A DNA stretch of 8,761 nt, taken from positions 43,162 through 51,922 of the forward strand of contig DEEW01000137.1 in assembly GCA_002350465.1 (NCBI GenBank), read 5' to 3'. The notes below the pieces were generated by a model that was not told the origin of the DNA, did no database searches, and saw only the letters and a list, made by a program, of their open reading frames with translations. The position numbers were made by a program, and so were the translations under genes. Below, piece by piece: positions 6,975 through 8,761 of this stretch. The stretch comes from Lachnospiraceae bacterium UBA2868. Its GTDB lineage: Bacteria; Bacillota_A; Clostridia; Lachnospirales; Lachnospiraceae. Every line of letters starts with the position of its first letter. Position 1 is the stretch's first letter.

Positions 6975-7950
6975 TCATTATTCGGGTACCGGTCCGGCAA
7001 ATGTTACCGGATATTATATTGAGAATCTCCCCAAGGGAACGCTTTACCAAAAAATGAGAAGTAAACCGGTGCGTGCCTTCGAGATAATTCTCAATACATT
7101 AAGATCGGATGTGGTCGTGTACTCAGGCTATTCCAGACAGAATATTTTCGGCCTGAAACTGGCAAAAATGCTGAAAAAACCGTCGGCATACATAATGCAC
7201 GGATGTGTAGAGTATGAAAATGCAATCAATCTTGAGCCGGATGAGAGGATGAATCTTGTCGAGAGACAGACCATGGAGCTTGCGGATTCGGTTATTGCCG
7301 TAAGCAAGAGGTTTTGTAGCTGGTTAAAAGACCATTATCCTATGTACCGGGAGAAGATTGACTATGTAACAAACGGAATTGACGAAGATCTTGCATCAAC
7401 GGCAGATGAGGGCAAGACAAGAGACGGGCATCTCATCTATTCTATAGGCGGCGGAATGCCCAGAAAGAAGATAAAATACATATGCGAAGCAGTGAAGATC
7501 CTCAGGGAAACTTATGATCCCGAGCTTTTCCTGTGTGTTATAGGAGCCGTCGGTGCCGATTCGAAAGAGATCGAGTCCTATGATTTTGTGGATAACAGAG
7601 GATTGGTTAATCATAAGGAGAGCATAGAGCTGTTCCGAAAGGCCGCATTGTTCGTTCAGAACAGCTCATTTGAGACATTCGGACTGGCGCCGGTGGAGGC
7701 GCTTGCCTGCGGCTGCCCCATTCTGTGCTCAAAAGAGGTTGGCGCGCTGGAACTGATAGATAATCTGCAGAGTGGGGATATTATAGAGAATTATGAGGAT
7801 CCCGACGAAATAGCCGGAAAGATCAGATACAATCTGGAACACCCGAATGCGGGCCGGCTTGTCGCAGGTCTGAAACAGGAGTCTCATTCATGGAAGGAAA
7901 GAAGCAGGGTTTTGGAGTCGAAACTCTCAGAGCTTGTATTGAAAAAATAA
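6952..7950 (+). CDS. Family 4 glycosyltransferase (GT-B fold)
   Basis: This retaining-type glycosyltransferase should extend the lipid-linked oligosaccharide. The N-terminal Rossmann domain opens with MRIFLAGD and a GTGPANVTG loop (12-20), continues through MHGCVEYEN and ADSVIAVSKRF, and ends at VTNGID, the usual hinge before the donor domain. The C-terminal domain shows a GGGMPRKK segment and the GT4 hallmark E-x7-E as ETFGLAPVE (E241 and E249), followed by ACGCPIL. At 332 residues it is slightly short for GT4 because the first domain is compact, but no key element is missing. ATG 6952 is inside the upstream gene; GAGGA (6938-6942) lies 9 bases before it and AAGGGA sits closer, so the RBS is somewhat ambiguous. 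The 3' end overlaps the next gene by 61 bases. The sugar is unknown. Confidence 0.93.
   Translation: MRIFLAGDHYSGTGPANVTGYYIENLPKGTLYQKMRSKPVRAFEIILNTLRSDVVVYSGYSRQNIFGLKLAKMLKKPSAYIMHGCVEYENAINLEPDERMNLVERQTMELADSVIAVSKRFCSWLKDHYPMYREKIDYVTNGIDEDLASTADEGKTRDGHLIYSIGGGMPRKKIKYICEAVKILRETYDPELFLCVIGAVGADSKEIESYDFVDNRGLVNHKESIELFRKAALFVQNSSFETFGLAPVEALACGCPILCSKEVGALELIDNLQSGDIIENYEDPDEIAGKIRYNLEHPNAGRLVAGLKQESHSWKERSRVLESKLSELVLKK
7877..7892 (+). promoter_or_regulatory. RBS for the polymerase gene, inside the GT4 gene
   Basis: AGGAG (7877-7881) is 8 bases before ATG 7890. The only in-frame alternative I found after the upstream stop is TTG 7986, whose nearest purine-rich site (AAAGGA, 7967-7972) is 13 bases away, too far to be convincing. 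The ATG is preferred. Confidence 0.65.
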
Positions 7951-8761
7951 AAGAAGAGACAGGCGCAAAGGATGTATGTAATTCCTTGCTGACAGTCTGC
8001 CTGTTCGCTTTTTATACATTGACTTTTTTTGTTCCGAAATTTTACGGATTGACCGAGAAATATGCGGGACTTATTGTGTTTGTCATGCTTTTGGGACTGA
8101 CTCTCATCAATGTTAATCCCATAGAAAAGATCAGGCAAAAGGACAGAGGCTTTATGGCGTTAGTGCTTCTCGTTGTTCTTACCGGAATCAACATTCTGAT
8201 TGTAAAAAGCGGATATGGCTGCTTTTTTGTGATGGCTGATTTTGCGCTTGTCTGGTACATATCATCGGTGATGAAGTATTCAAAATGGCAGTTTTATCTG
8301 ATGGGCGGTTTGTATACCGGAATGCTTATATACTGGTTTTTCGGGGTATACACATGGATGTTCGCGGATTACACATCATTTGCAATGAATACGAATACGG
8401 CGGCGACCTTCACCGTGTTTTCGACTCTTTGCGCGCTGATCTTCTTCGAAGCATTGTATGAAAAACACAAAATTGCAGGTCTTTTAATCACGATCGCTCT
8501 TGTGAAGAGTCTGCAGATCAGCTTGTATCACAGGTCACGGGGAGCATTTATAATGCTCTTTGCGTATTTTATTTTGCGGTTTATCGTGCCCAAACGATTT
8601 TGGGAGAAAAAGGGATTCTACTATGCCGTATGTGTATTTGCCACATTCGGGTCCCTGCTCTTTGTTGCCTTTTACATATGGCTCGGAACAAAGGGTGTTA
8701 ACTTCCGTATGCCCTTTTTCTACAAAAACATTTTTTCGGGACGTGAGGCAATATGGCTTGA
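7890..8761 (+). CDS. O-antigen polymerase/ligase-type membrane protein (Wzy-like, 3' partial)
   Basis: The frame stays open from ATG 7890 to the window end (290 full codons) with no stop, so the gene is cut off on the right. It encodes a short charged cytoplasmic N-terminus and then successive membrane helices (about 33-50, 59-76, 88-105, 109-127, 136-153, 171-190, 194-212, 218-231, and one from about 239). Two features point to the Wzy/WaaL superfamily: SRGA at 216-219 at the start of a helix, and SGREAIW (283-289), the G-R-x3-W motif that opens the large outer loop. Family members usually have 10-12 helices and 400-450 residues, so roughly a third is missing. In this setting the likely role is joining exported repeat units into polymer outside the membrane (Wzy). 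A ligase role is possible but less likely in a Gram-positive. It overlaps the GT4 gene by 61 bases. Confidence 0.82.
   Translation, partial: MEGKKQGFGVETLRACIEKIKEETGAKDVCNSLLTVCLFAFYTLTFFVPKFYGLTEKYAGLIVFVMLLGLTLINVNPIEKIRQKDRGFMALVLLVVLTGINILIVKSGYGCFFVMADFALVWYISSVMKYSKWQFYLMGGLYTGMLIYWFFGVYTWMFADYTSFAMNTNTAATFTVFSTLCALIFFEALYEKHKIAGLLITIALVKSLQISLYHRSRGAFIMLFAYFILRFIVPKRFWEKKGFYYAVCVFATFGSLLFVAFYIWLGTKGVNFRMPFFYKNIFSGREAIWL

Noticed and set aside
1..8761. tRNA, rRNA, CRISPR array, insertion sequence or transposase, riboswitch
   Set aside because: I read through for these and saw no spaced direct repeats, transposase-like ORF or structured non-coding gap; the window is coding almost end to end.

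Overview
This window is the interior of one long, densely packed, plus-strand operon for cell-surface polysaccharide (capsule or exopolysaccharide) synthesis. Moderate GC, heavy use of ATA and AGA/AGG codons, strong AGGAGG-type ribosome binding sites and the protein types suggest a Firmicute, most likely a clostridial anaerobe of the Lachnospiraceae kind. That assignment is inference: no rRNA or housekeeping marker is present. The first gene is open at the left edge and the last runs off the right edge, so neither the operon promoter nor its terminator is visible. There is no non-coding stretch longer than about 6 bases.

Left third (1-3164): multi-pass membrane proteins. The first ORF (1-1212) is a polytopic membrane segment followed, after an acidic linker, by what looks like a separate single-pass membrane-anchored protein with a small outer domain. 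A perfect internal ribosome binding site and ATG suggest that part may be made on its own. Next come two ORFs (1209-2270 and 2274-3164) in the same reading frame, separated only by TAG and one further codon. Together they look like one membrane protein of about 650 residues, of the type often labelled DUF6077 in clostridial polysaccharide loci, interrupted by an amber codon.

Middle and right (3161-8761): the sugar-assembly genes. These are a GT2 glycosyltransferase (3161-4036), a polyprenyl-phosphate sugar-1-phosphate transferase that would start the repeat unit on the lipid carrier (4043-5413, TTG start), a TuaG-like GT2 enzyme (5406-6152), a divergent GT-A transferase (6153-6974), a GT4 transferase of GT-B fold (6952-7950), and a 3'-truncated O-antigen polymerase/ligase-type membrane protein (7890 to the window end).

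Proposed working: the initiating transferase loads the first sugar phosphate on undecaprenyl phosphate, the four glycosyltransferases extend it at the inner membrane face, and the Wzy-like protein polymerises the exported units. No flippase, chain-length regulator or nucleotide-sugar synthesis gene lies in the window; these would be outside it. The least explained parts are the membrane proteins at the left, their degenerate outer domain, and the amber split.
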